Shown here: positions 11,185 through 22,111 of the stretch, piece after piece
How positions within the stretch are numbered: the first letter of the stretch is position 1
How the letters are laid out: every line of letters begins with the position of its first letter
NCBI GenBank assembly: GCA_900491605.1
Contig: UESW01004417.1
Span: forward strand, 494,142 to 558,141
DNA length: 64,000 nt
Reading direction: 5' to 3'
Source of the DNA: Calamus simplicifolius
Taxonomy: Eukaryota; Streptophyta; Magnoliopsida; Arecales; Arecaceae
Translations under genes and position numbers: made by a program
Notes under the pieces: generated by a model
The model's database searches: none
What the model was told of the DNA's origin: nothing
What the model saw: the letters and a program-made list of their open reading frames with translations, nothing else

Positions 11185-12432
11185 TGATGAGGGGTAAAAT
11201 AGTCATTGCATTATTGACCGCTCACATCGGCGATGGGGTCGCACCCAGTCCAATGCCCTGCTTGCCAGCTGGCCTGCTGGCGCGACATTCTAGCAACAAG
11301 AGTCTCCTCATAATGAAAAAAGAGAGGGAAAAAAGGGCCACGTCATGTGCGTGGATTCTCAAGGGCCCCTCATTAATATCGGCGGTCAAATCAATAAGCT
11401 GGAGCATTCAATGGTGCAGAAACGGTCATAATGACTTGGCCAGCATTAATGAAATAAAAAGAGAGGAGAAAGCATACTTCGGCGCAAATATACTTCGGCC
11501 AACATACCTCGGCACTCTAACTCAGTTTCACAACCGCGCTATATCCTTCGCACCAACGCAATTATGGCATAAAGGCCATGTGCATCCACATGCTTTAAGG
11601 CATTTAATGCCTTATTTCCTTCCATCATTAAGGCATTTATGGCTGCCACATTGCCCCCTTGGCACCTTTTGCGTGAGGAAGGATGGCGTCATAAAGCCGA
11701 GACAAGGAGTTCTTGATTCCATGCTTCACATAAGTCCGACTCGGCCGACCACATTATACTTCGGCAGGTTTGGCCAACCTTATGCCTCGGCAACCCGAGC
11801 TATTCTTATGCTTCTGCCATCAAGGCCAGACCATTCCTCGGCCATTTGATCCGAGCTACTTCAGACCTCTGCGGAATCTGGCGCGGGAGAGTTCAAATTC
11901 ATTGTAACAGAATAAGATTCCAAACAAGGAATCATGCCAAGACGTGGCCTAGGGACCATGCAGCCACTGAGTCTCGAGCCATCGGCCAGCTCTCCCCGCC
12001 TTCCAGCCGTCGATCCTCTAACTAACCAGATACGGATCCTACCGGCCCTGTAACAACCTGATTCGAATTCGTTTCGAATCCCAACAACTTTCAGACCTCA
12101 TCCAGAGCACGTCCAAGAAGTCAGGTGACCGCCTATAAATACTACCACCCTCAAGCCTCTCAGGTACGGCGATTCTACGCCCATTTTTTCATTTACAGTT
12201 CTCACACTCCGCCATAAAAGCTCCCACGAGAGCTCGGAGGAACTCTTCCTGGGGGATCCTTCTCCCCATATTTGTTGATTGCTGGTCTCCACTGACTTAG
12301 GCATCGGAGGGTTTCCGCAGAGGGCCACCCCCAATGCCTCTTGCGTGAGGACTGTCTTACAGGTCCGCCTAGGAGGGAGCCCACGCTGCAGCCCGATCGC
12401 GCCCGAGCCGAGGACAGATTTCAGCATCAACA
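11185..12432 (+). repeat. TE3 5' LTR
   Basis: The LTR begins TGATGAGGGGTAAAATAG and ends CAGCATCAACA. A TATA box (TATAAATA, 12134-12141) lies about 300 bases before its end, so the transcript start should be near 12165-12170. It matches 16531-17791 almost throughout. Confidence 0.9.
12134..12141 (+). promoter_or_regulatory. TE3 5' LTR TATA box
   Basis: TATAAATA in the context GCCTATAAATACTACC. The same box stands at 17493-17500 in the 3' LTR, and an almost identical one is found in both TE4 LTRs (19092-19099 and 31321-31328). Confidence 0.7.
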
Positions 12433-12452
12433 GATTGGCGCTAGAGGAAGGG
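12433..12452 (+). promoter_or_regulatory. TE3 primer-binding site
   Basis: GATTGGCGCTAGAGGAAGGG directly follows the LTR end; TGGCGC… is the tRNA-complementary start. TE2 and TE6 have a related site, TTGGCGCGCCAGGAAGG, next to their LTRs. Confidence 0.7.
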
Positions 12453-12518
12453 CCTCAAGTCCCATTAAACTTGAAGAAAGGAGACAAGGATCTCGATCTG
12501 TAAGAGAACCTCTCCAAT

Positions 12519-12967
12519 GGCTAATCGAAGAAGGGCAACTTTTGAGCCCAGGACCAAGTCACCTCCCAGAGACCTGATCCGGTGAGCAGCGTGGCGCCGC
12601 CGTCGCCACCAGCTGAGACTCCATCGCCACCAGCTGTCCCAGTGACCAGGACCAGTTTGCCACGTTGGTCCAGCAGGTCCAGGCCCTGACCCGTCTGATT
12701 CAGGAGCGCTTACAGCTCCCCATCCAGTTATAGCTGCCCCTGCTCCATGCCTCCCCGAAGAGGTCGCAGCTCCTCTTTCTCCAGCCACTTCTTCTTCTGG
12801 TCCGCATGGAGTCACGGACCCCCCACATCGACCTAAGGAGGCTAGACCGGTCCCGCAAGGGGCTACGACAAGGATCTCCCAGATCTCGGTGGGCCCGATC
12901 CCTCTCTCCGATGTCCTCTCGCCACGACTCGACGCCGTCTCCGCCTTCTCCCTGCCTTGGCACAACA
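12519..12967 (+). pseudogene. gag: TE3 gag N-terminal remnant
   Basis: An ATG at 12519 opens MANRRRATFEPRTKSPPRD and stops at once. In another frame the sequence reads FATLVQQVQALTRLIQER, which parallels the TE2 gag start (MATLSQQVQTLTAMVHGL). The gag core and the zinc-binding motif are absent. The sequence then passes into a displaced LTR piece. Confidence 0.6.
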
Positions 12968-13169
12968 GATCGGCTTCCATAGCCGCGCTATGCGCACCAA
13001 GGCATTTATGGCCTAAAGGCCATGTGCATCTAGCTGCTTTAAGGCATTTAATGTCTTATCTCCTTCCATCATTAAGGCCTTTATGGCTGCTGCGTTGCCC
13101 CCTAGGCACCTTTTGCGTGAGGAAGGATGGCGTCATAAAGCCAAGATAAGGAGTTCTTGACTCCATGCT
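12968..13169 (+). repeat. Displaced LTR segment inside TE3
   Basis: About 200 bases match the middle of the TE3 LTR (about 11530-11728): GCCGCGCTAT, AAAGGCCATGTGCATC, TTAAGGCATTTAATG, GGATGGCGTCATAAAGCC and GGAGTTCTTGA in the same order. It lies between gag and integrase remnants, where LTR sequence does not belong. Confidence 0.75.
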
Positions 13170-13560
13170 TCGACGGCCAGCTTCATCCTCAACCAGTGGG
13201 CCTACCGCACCACCCAGAGAGTTCCCACATGCGGGACCCCGTTCCAGATGGCCTTCGGTGCGGAAGCTATCATCCCGTGGAGATAGGACTTCCCTCTCCG
13301 TGGGTGCTATCATGCCTCCAAGTCAAAGAGAAATCTTTCTCGTCCGATGATCTTGTCCTCGAAGAGCATCCATCTCCAAACCGCTGAAGCAAGGAAAGCT
13401 GGCTCCGAACTAGGAAGGCCCTATCAAGTGACGGAAGTCATCAGACCTGGCACCTACAAGCTCCAAGATCTGAATGGAAATCCATTCCTTGGATGTGGAA
13501 TTCAGACAACCTCCGCATATATCATCAGTAGGGTACGCCTCTACGAGCCCGCCTCGTTAA
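13170..13560 (+). pseudogene. pol: TE3 integrase C-terminal remnant
   Basis: Split over frames, the sequence shows WAYRTTQR, GTPFQMAFGAEAIIP and VEIGLPSP, the end of the gypsy integrase core. It then shows GRPYQVTEVIRPGTYKLQDLNG, the GPY/F-type C-terminal module, and a closing VRLYEP. Everything upstream of this in pol is missing. It stands just before the hairpin array, as in TE1 and TE2. Confidence 0.75.
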
Positions 13561-13679
13561 TTTTTTTATTGGCATATTGCTTTTATGATTTATGGCATGG
13601 TCACCACAATCACTTCTCCAAAAAATCATAAAGAAAAAACGGATGCCACTTGCTGATCCTCGGCACGACCGAGTTATCT

Positions 13680-16340
13680 ATTTAAGCAGAAAATCTCCGA
13701 ACCTCGGCTAGGCCGAGCAATAAATCTCCGAACCTCGGCTGGGCCGAGCAACAAATCTCCAAACCTCGGCTGGGCCGAGCAATAAATCTCCGAACCTTGG
13801 CAGCGCCAAGTAAAATATAATCTTGAAGGCTCGGCAACAACCGAGTAACGGTCTCCGAACCTTGGCAGCGCCAAGTAAAATATAATCTTGAAGGCTCGGC
13901 TACAACCGAGTAACGGTCTCCGAACCTTGGCAGCACCAAGTAAAATATAATCTTGAAGGCTCGGCTACAACCGAGTAACGGTTCCGAACCTTGGACGCCA
14001 AGTAAAATATAATCTTGAAGGCTCAGCTACAACCGAGTAATGGTCTCCGAACCTTGGCAGCGCCAAGAAAAAATAATCTTGAAGGCTCGGCTACAACCGA
14101 GTAACGGTCTCCAAACCTTGGCAGCGCCAAGTAAAATATAATCTTGAAGGCTCTGCTACAACCGAGTAACGGTCTCCGAACCTTGGCAACGCCAAGTAAA
14201 ATATAATCTTGAAGGCTCGGCTTAACGGTCTGAACCTTGGCAGCTCCAAGTAAAATATAATCTTGAAGGCTCGGCTACAACCGAGTAATGGTCTCTGAAC
14301 TTGGCAGCGCCAAGTAAAATATAATCTTGAAGGCTCAGCTACAACCGAGTAACGGTCTCCGAACCTTGGCAGCGCCAAGTAAAATATAATCTTGAAGGCT
14401 CGAAACATCGAGTAATTATTTGAAGGCTCGGCAACACCGAGTAATTTATTATTTGAAGGCTCGGCAACACCGAGTAATTTATTTGAAGCCTCGGTCACAA
14501 CCGAGTAGCAATTAATATTTGAAGCCTTAGTTACAACCGAGTAGCATCTTGGGAAGGCTCGGCAACACCGAGTAATTTATTATTTGAAGGCTCGGCAACA
14601 CCGAGTAATTTATTTGGAAGCCTCGGTTACAACCAAGTGGCAAGTTTGGAAGCCTCGGTTACAGCCGAGTAGCATCTTGGAAGGCTCGGCAATACCGAGT
14701 AATTTATTATTTGAAGCCTCGGTCACAACCGAGTAGCAATTAATATTTGGAAGCCTCGGTTACAACCGAGTAGCATCTTGGGAAGGCTCGGCAACACCGA
14801 GTAATTTATTATTTGAAGGCTCGGCAACACCAAGTAATTTATTTGGAAGCCTCGGTTACAACCAAGTGGCATGTTTGGAAGCCTCGGTTACAGCTGAGTA
14901 GCATCTTGGAAGGCTCGCAACACCGAGTAATTTATTATTTGAAGCCTCGGTCACAACCGAGTAGCAATTAATATTTGGAAGACTCGGTTACAACCGAGTA
15001 GCATCTTGGGAAGGCTCGACAACACCGAGTAATTTATTATTTGAATGCTCGGCAACACCGAGTAATTTATTATTTGAAGGCTCGGCAACACCGAGTAATT
15101 TATTTGGAAGCCTCGGTTACAACCAAGTGGCATGTTTGGAAGCCTCGGTTATAGCCGAGTAGCACCTTGGAAGGCTCGGCAACTCCGAGTAATTTATTAT
15201 TTGAAGCCTCGGTCACAACCGAGTAGCAATTAATATTTGGAAGCCTCAATTACAACCGAGTACCATCTTTGAAGGCTCAGAAATACCGAGTAATTATTTG
15301 AAGGCTTGGCAACATCGAGTAATTTATTATTTGAAGGCTCGGAAACACCGAGTAATTATTTGAAGGCTCGGCAACACCGAGTAATTTATTATTTGGAAGC
15401 CTCGATTACAACCGAGTAGCATCTTTGAAGGCTCGGCAACACCGAGTAATTTATTATTTGAAGCCTCGGTTACAACCGAGTAGCACCTTGGAAGGCTCGG
15501 CAACACCGAGTAATTTATTATTTAAAGCCTCGGCAACACCGAGTAATTTATTATTTGAAGCCTCGGTCACAACCGAGTAGCAATTAATATTTGAAGCCTC
15601 GGTTACAACCGAGTAGCATCTTGGGAAGGCTCGGCAACAACCGAGTAATATATTTCTAAAGGCTCGGCAACAACCAAGTAATAAATTTCCAGAGCATCGG
15701 CCAAAGACCGAGTGATATATTTCTGAAGGCTCGGCAACAACCGAGTAATAAATTCATCCATAAAAGTACTCTCTTTCTAGACCCATTTTTATTTATTGAA
15801 TTAAGTTTAGTTTTTAAAAGGCCTGCGAAATTTTTATAACTCTCCTTGAAAGTCACAATGAGAAACAGGTCATAAAAAGCCCCGGCCAGAGCCGGAGTGC
15901 ATCTCTTATTATTAAAAGCCCTGGCCAGAGCTGGAGTGCATATCTTATTATCAAAAGCCCCGGCCAGAGCAGGAGTGCATCTCTTAAGCCCCGGCCAGAG
16001 CCGGAGTGCATCTCTTATTATCAAAATCCCCGGCCAGAGCCGGAGTGCATCTCTTAAGCCCCGGCCAGAGCCGGAGTGCATCTCTTATTATCAAAAGCCT
16101 CGGCCAGAGCCGAAGGGCATCACCTATTAACAGAAACCTCGGCCAAGACCGAGTGACATGTCGGAACCCTCGGCTAAAGCCGGAGGGAATTTCTTACTGA
16201 TCTTCAAAAGCCCGGCCAGAGCCGGAGTGCATCTCTTATTATCAAAAGCCTCGGCCGAAGACTGAGTGATATATTTCTGCAGCCTCGGCCAATCCGAGTG
16301 ATACAACACTAAATCTTCGTCCCAGCCGAATAATTTCTCG
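13680..16340. repeat. TE3 hairpin array (2.6 kb)
   Basis: Dozens of short perfect or near-perfect inverted repeats are separated by AT-rich spacers. Types in order are: CTCGGC-TGG-GCCGAG with AACAAATCTCCGAAC spacers (13700-13790); CTTGGC-AGC-GCCAAG (for example 13861-13875) alternating with CTCGG-CTACAA-CCGAG (13895-13910) every 62-64 bases (to about 14400); CTCGG-CAACA-CCGAG and CTCGG-TTACAA-CCGAG with TAATTTATTATTTGAAG spacers (to about 15770); and CCGGC-CAGA-GCCGG with TGCATCTCTTATTATC spacers (15880-16230). The array lies in the 3' untranslated part of the element. Confidence 0.9.
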
Positions 16341-16512
16341 GACACTCTAGTACAACTAAAGCACCTTATTTTACTTCAGCAAGAGGGCCGCCCAGGCCTT
16401 TCTCTAACCTACACAGAGATAAACACTTCCTCTACAGAGGATCGAATGACACGTCCCCTAAATAAGATTGCTCCAGAATTCTACTCCCTATATCCGAAAT
16501 TACACTTCGGAC

Positions 16513-16530
16513 TAGGGAGTGGGGGGCATG
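16513..16530 (+). promoter_or_regulatory. TE3 polypurine tract
   Basis: TAGGGAGTGGGGGGCATG immediately before the 3' LTR. TE4 has an almost identical tract at 30289-30306. Confidence 0.8.
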
Positions 16531-17786
16531 TGATGAGAGGTAAAATAGTCATTGCATTGTTGACCACTCACATCGGCGATGGGGTCGCGCCCAGTCCAAA
16601 TGCCTGCTTGCCAGCTGGCCTGCTGGCGCGACATTCTAGCAACAAGAGTCTCCTCATAATGAAGAAAGAGAGGGAAAAAAGGGCCACGTCATGTGCGTGG
16701 GTTCTCAAGGGCCCCCTCATTAATATCCGGCAGTCAAATCAATAAGCTGGAGCATTCAATGGTGCAGAAACGGTCATAATGACTTGGCCAGCATTTAATG
16801 GAATAAAAAGAGAAGAGAAAGCATACTTCGGCCAACATGCCTCAAATATACTTCGGCCAACATGCCTCGGAAAATATACTTCGAGGCTCGGTTTCCACAG
16901 CCGCGCTATATCCTTCGCACCAATGCAATTATGGCCTCATAAAGGCCATGTGCATCCACCTTCTTTAAGGAATTTAATGCCTTATTTCCTTCCATCATTA
17001 AGGCATTTATGGCTGCCACGTTGCCCCCTTGGCACCTTTTGCGTGAAGAAGGATGGCGTCATAAAGCCGAGACAAGGAGTTCTTGACTCTATGCTTCACA
17101 TAAGTCCGACTCGGCCGACCACATTATACTTCGGCAGGTTTGGCCAACCTTATGCCTCAGCAAGGCCAGACCATTCCTTGGCCATTTGATCGAGCTACTT
17201 CAGACCTCTGCAGAATCTGGCACGGGAGAGTTCAAATTCACTGTAACAAAATAAGATTCCAAACAAGGAATCATGCCAAGACATGGCCTAGGACCTACAA
17301 TAGTGGCCTAGGGACCATGCAGCCACTGAGTCTCGAGCCATCGGTCAGCTCTCCCTGCCTCCAAGCCGTCGATCCTCTAACTAATCAGATACGGATCCTA
17401 TCGGCCCTGTAACAACCTGATTCGAATTCGTTTCGAATCCCAACAACTTTCAGACCTCATCCAGAGCACGTCCAAGAAGTCAAGTGACCGCCTATAAATA
17501 CTACCACCCTTAAGCCTCTCAGGTACGGCGATTCTACGCCCATTTTTCATTCACATTCTCACACTCCGCCATAAAAGCTCCCATGAGAGTTCGGAGGAAC
17601 TCTTCCTGGGGGATCCTTCTTCCCATATTTTTTGATTGCTGGTCTCCACTGACTTGGGCATCGGAGGGTCTTCCGCAGAGGGCCACCCCCAACGCCTCTT
17701 GCGTGAGGACTGTCTTGCAGGTTCGCCTAGGAAGGAGCCCATGTTGTAGTATGATCGCACCCGAGCCGGAGGAGAGATTTCAGCAG

Positions 17787-17791
<5 letters not shown>
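16531..17791 (+). repeat. TE3 3' LTR
   Basis: Matches 11185-12432 and ends CAGCAGCAACA before TATAT. It has its own TATA box at 17493-17500. The small differences between the two LTRs show that the insertion is not very recent. Confidence 0.9.
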
Positions 17792-17824
<33 letters not shown>

Positions 17825-18071
17825 CAAAATCTAAGTTGAAGCCAAAAGGTAGATGGAAGATATCATGAACTCAGTTTACGCACTACCCCCTCTCGCTGAC
17901 TTCGGAAATGACTGAGAATCTGTTGTGCCTGCACAAAAAAATGATGCCAAAAATTGTCAAGCATTTTTTCCCCATGACCAACCAACAAAAAGATTTCCAC
18001 ACATAAAATATAGGAAAAAAGATGAAAGACGACAAAAGAGGTTGCAGTCATATCAGCATTGTTTGCTTTTA
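17792..18071. other. TA microsatellite and unique spacer
   Basis: A TA dinucleotide run (17791-17821) holds the TE3 target duplication. The following 250 bases show no gene and end at the TE4 target duplication ATACT (18072-18076). Confidence 0.7.
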
Positions 18072-18076
18072 ATACT

Positions 18077-19145
18077 TTGAGGGGTAGAATCGTCATTACG
18101 TTGATAATTGTGCGAGGGGGCTAGGATCAGCCCCATCCCTCCGCTCGCTACGATATGCCCCCGAGAAGCAAGCTAAACTAGCATGGTCCGTCAAGCCATG
18201 CGACCTCTGACTTGTTCTCTCCGGGTTTCCATAGCCCGACCTTTCCGGACTACTCATAACACGACCTTCCCCAAGCTAGCTGTAGCTCGGCCTCTCCGAG
18301 CTTTCTACATCTCGTCTTCCCCGAGCTTCCCATAGCTCGGCTTCCTCCGGGCTTTCATAGCTCGGCTTCCCCGAGCTCCCTGTAGCTCGTTTTCCCCGAA
18401 CCTCCCATGGTTCGGCTTCCCCCGGGCTCCCATGGTTCGGCTTTCCCCGAGCTTCCATAGCTCGGCCTCTTCGAGCTTCCTACAGCTCGTCTTCCCCGAG
18501 CTTCCCATAGCTCGGCTTCCTTCGGGCTTCCATAGCTCGGCTTCCCCGAGCTCCCTGTAGCTCGTTTTCCCCGAGCCTCCCATGGTTCGTCTTCCCTCGA
18601 GCTCCATAGCTCGGCTCCCCCGAGCTCCCATAGCTCGGCTTCCTTCGAGCCTCCCATGGCTCGGCTTCCCCGAGCTTTCCACAGCTCATTTTCCCGAACT
18701 ACCTATAGCTCGACCTCTCTGAGCTCCCATAGCTCGGCTTCCCTCGAGCCTCCCCTAGCTCGGCTTCCCCCGAGTTTCCATAGTTCGGCCTCCCTAAGCG
18801 ATCCATGATTCGATATTCACCTCCATGGAACCCGACATGGGAGAGCCTAGACCTATCGTAACAGAATCCCAAACAAAGAATTATATTGAAGAGTGGTCTA
18901 GGGCCTAATATAACTACCCGGGACCTACACATCTGTCATATCTCAGGCCATCAAAGAGCTCTCCTAGCCGTCGATACCTCAACGAACAAGATACGGATCC
19001 CACCGGCCCCATAACGGCCTGATTCGATTCATCCCCGTATCCTAACAACCTTCGAACCTTCCAGAAGGCGCTCAAGATCCAGGTGATTGCCTATAAATAT
19101 GACACCCCCAGATTCTCTCAGGTATGCGCTCACTGCCCCTGGCTC
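18077..19145 (+). repeat. TE4 5' LTR, truncated
   Basis: Matches 30309-31374 and then stops at CTGGCTC, where TE5 begins with TGTAACATCC. It contains the AGCTCGG hairpin array (18211-18800) and a TATA box TATAAATA at 19092-19099. Confidence 0.85.
18211..18800. repeat. Hairpin array in the TE4 5' LTR
   Basis: Repeated AGCTCGG-CTTCC-CCGAGCT stem-loops (for example 18534-18552) are spaced about every 30 bases, with variants such as GGTTCGG and AGCTCGT. The same array is in the other LTR at 30441-31030. Glu/Ser/Lys-rich reading frames across it are by-products of the repeat. Confidence 0.85.
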
Positions 19146-21992
19146 TGTAACATCCTGAAAACCTTGTAATTTATGGTATTTTCATTGAAATGAAAGTCAG
19201 AAAGTTTCAGTGAAATGTGGGTGTGTTGGCCTTTTGATAAATGTAAAGAGAAGAGATTTTGGAGTAAATAAGTATATTTCTGAATGTTAATGAGTTTGAT
19301 TTAAGAAATTGAGAGACTTAAGTTTTAATGGGTTTAAATCATAAGAAAAATCAAGTTTAGTTTGAGTTTTATCCTAAAATGATGTTTTTAGTGGTTGGAG
19401 TCGACCCTAATTGGAGTGGAGTCGACTCTGGCACGGTTTTAAACTTTCGGCATGCTTTGGAGTCGACCCCTACTTTTCTGGAGTCGACCCCTATTTCTGC
19501 TGAGCCGACTCCAAATCTGTTCGAGCCGACTCCAAGACGGCAGGTTTTTCTGAGTTAAATCTTGAGAATTTCATATTTAATCCATTTCAAGTCCGATTTG
19601 GATGCCGTTTGAACCGTTGGATTTCTAAAATCGAGTTCTTCAAGCTGGTAAAGTCTTTTCTTAGAAATATTATATAAAAGTATCAATTTAAGTGAAAAAT
19701 GATGATCTGGGCTATAAATCGATTAAAAAAATGCTATATCAGGGGCAAAATGGGAAAAGGCTTCGATGTCAATTGCTAATTGTGTTAAGGGCAACTTGGA
19801 AAAGAAAATCTAAGGGCAAAATATCATGGTTATAAGTGAGCCACGTGTTTCTAAAAAGCGTGCGTTAAGAGTGTTTGAGGGCAAAAGGGAGATTTGGCAT
19901 GCCTTAACCCTTAAGTTTCCAATGACTTGGTCCCCAAGTCATTAGAAAAAGGGAAACGTGGGTTCAGCCAGAGAAAAGAAAGAAAGAAAGAAAGAGAAAG
20001 AAGAGGAGAAAAGAGAGGAAGAGGAAGAAGAAGAAGAAGAAAAAGGAGGAAGAAAGAGAAAGGGAAAGGGAAGCTTGGGGTTTGTGCTTGACTCCAGGTA
20101 AACTATAGCTTCCTTAGATCTTGTATGACTTTAGATTTTCTTAGATTATTGTATTTTGAGATAATAGTAGAAGTAATCTTGAGTAGAGAAAGGGTGGAAG
20201 AAAATAATGAGATATTAGAGGATAGATCATGTATGAATGCATGGTTCATGGGAAACCTCGTGTAGAGGTAATCCTAATAGCTATCGTATCTGTATGTTGA
20301 CGTAGGTCAAGAGGTTATTCCAGGGAGCCGAAATACCAGAGTTGAGTACCAGTTGTACCAGTCGTGGAGTAACCTACTAAGTGAGTGGGTTTCTCATCTA
20401 GCAATGAGAAGTTAATTTGAGCTAGTATAATGAGATTAATTCCTAGTTGTGGTATGTTATGTTTAGCAGAATATTATGTATGTTTTAAAAATGAGAAATG
20501 AGAACCTAGTATATGATATTCTGATAAATGAGTTTTGAGCATAAACACATAAGCATGAGTTTTGATGAGGGAATTTTTAATGTATACATGGCATATTTGC
20601 ATGATAAAGCTTTACAAATGATGTATGTGTCATACTGAGCATCAGGCAGCTAGGAGGCTGATCACCCTTTAGACTGTACTGTAGCATGAGCATTGCACAC
20701 TACTATCGAGCCGGCACCTCCTTGCGAACAGATCGTACGATGAATCCCAGAATCAGGGGTGAGTGCATGCTTAACCAGGCCAATGGGGCTGGTTGTGAGC
20801 AGCCCGTGGGGGCATGAATCATAGCTCAGTGGAGCTGATTACTATATATAGCCCGTGGGGGCAGGGAGAAAACCCGAGGTTCCAGGGTTAAGGAACAAAG
20901 CACTTTGCCAGGTGAACCGCACGGGTAAGGGGTGCTATTTGTGCGGGGATCCTATTGCTAGTTACGCACCCGATGAGAGTACACCTATAGAAGGGCGACT
21001 GTAGGGTGGTACCTCAGAGGCATTACACACACAGCCCAGCATCATGAGATCTAAAAGCATATGTTGTGATATAAAAAGGGCCAATGGGCCAAATAGTTAT
21101 CCCGAGAGGGAGAGCTTACTTGAGATGCCAGTGGGCAAGCAGATCCCGATGGGAGTCTGGGTTGTAGATAAAGAATGCATATCTTCATATTGCAATGCAT
21201 GGATTTTATCTTAATGAGTTATCTTTCAGTGAAAAGTTATTATAGAGTATTTCAGTACTGATATGTTATTTGAAGAATAAGCTACATTTTATTTTATCTG
21301 ATATCATGTTAAAAATGTACTTTGAGTTGTACAAGCTAAATAGTTTCAGTATACGATTGAAATTAAGAGGTTATGGTTCTCTATTTCTCCATAGTTAGAT
21401 GGTTATCCAGTCACTGGGACTTAGGTCTCACCCCTCTATGATTTAAATGTTCTTTCAGATCAGTGAGTATTTCTGCCAAGATCACAAGATAAACAGGACA
21501 GGACCCTTAGCTGGTGAAGCTTGCTTGGATGCAAGAGTGTATAAATGCTAGCCTTGTATATTGAGAGAGTGTGGTTTGATATTTATATTTTGTATATGTG
21601 TATGTGTACAGTGAGATGTAATAATGTTTTAGACCTTTTTGGATATGAATACGAGACTTATGTTTTGGAGAAAATTATGAGTATGATGTGTGCACTTAGG
21701 ATTTTAATGTCGATTGTGAATGTGATCTTATAAACTGCCTGAGGAATATCATGAAAAATATTATCTGAGCAGGTTGATGCTTAGTGTTGATTGGATGATT
21801 TGTGTATATAATTGAGATGAAAATAAAAAGTTTTTTACATGAGGTGTTTTCGTGTGTCTGCCACTTATGATAATTAGTTGGGGTTCTCTAGCTCTTTATG
21901 GAGCGCTACATAAATACTAGTAAAACTCTATCTGATTACCATAAGTGTGCAGGTGTGCTGTCGGTGGCCTCAGAGAGGAGGGGGAGCTGACA
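19146..21992 (+). repeat. TE5 5' LTR
   Basis: TG…CA limits are inferred from TGTAAC at 19146 and GCTGACA just before the primer-binding site; no second copy is available to confirm them. Inside are GGAGTCGACCC and inverted GCCGACTCC motifs (19395-19535), and a 100-base purine-only tract (about 19970-20072) of GAAA, GAGG and GAA repeats. There is no coding sequence. Confidence 0.65.
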
Positions 21993-21997
21993 AGTTT

Positions 21998-22010
21998 TGG
22001 TATCAGAGCC
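21998..22010 (+). promoter_or_regulatory. TE5 primer-binding site (tRNA-iMet)
   Basis: TGGTATCAGAGCC is the standard plant retrotransposon site complementary to the 3' end of initiator methionine tRNA. It lies five bases after the LTR end, and differs from the TGGCGC-type site of TE2, TE3 and TE6. Confidence 0.9.
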
Positions 22011-22111
22011 CTAGGTTATTAGGTCCTAGGGGAATAAGTATGAGTATGAGTCTAGGATGATTGAATGTTTATGATTATAGCTATTGAATGATGAAACTAA
22101 TGTAATGAATA

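Larger units (their letters stand above)
11185..17791 (+). mobile_element. TE3: non-autonomous Tat-type LTR retrotransposon
   Basis: There are two LTRs (11185-12432, 1248 bp; 16531-17791, 1261 bp) starting TGATGAG and ending CAACA. A primer-binding site follows the first and a polypurine tract precedes the second. TATAT (11180-11184 and 17792-17796) is duplicated on both sides, although within TA repeats. The 4.1-kb interior holds a gag start, a misplaced LTR piece, an integrase end and a 2.6-kb array of hairpins. Protease, RT and RNase H are absent, so movement would have needed enzymes from a relative. The LTRs resemble those of TE4 at both ends. Confidence 0.9.

Noticed and set aside
12465..12980. 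171-codon minus-strand frame
   Set aside because: It is antisense to the TE3 gag remnant, with no domain or homologous frame in TE2.
13680..16340. CRISPR-like regular array
   Set aside because: The spacers are themselves repeated and the context is a plant retrotransposon, so it is not CRISPR.
18276..18932. Glu/Ser/Lys-rich repeat frames on the minus strand
   Set aside because: They follow the AGCTCGG hairpin array of the TE4 LTR and recur in the second LTR (30536-31036).
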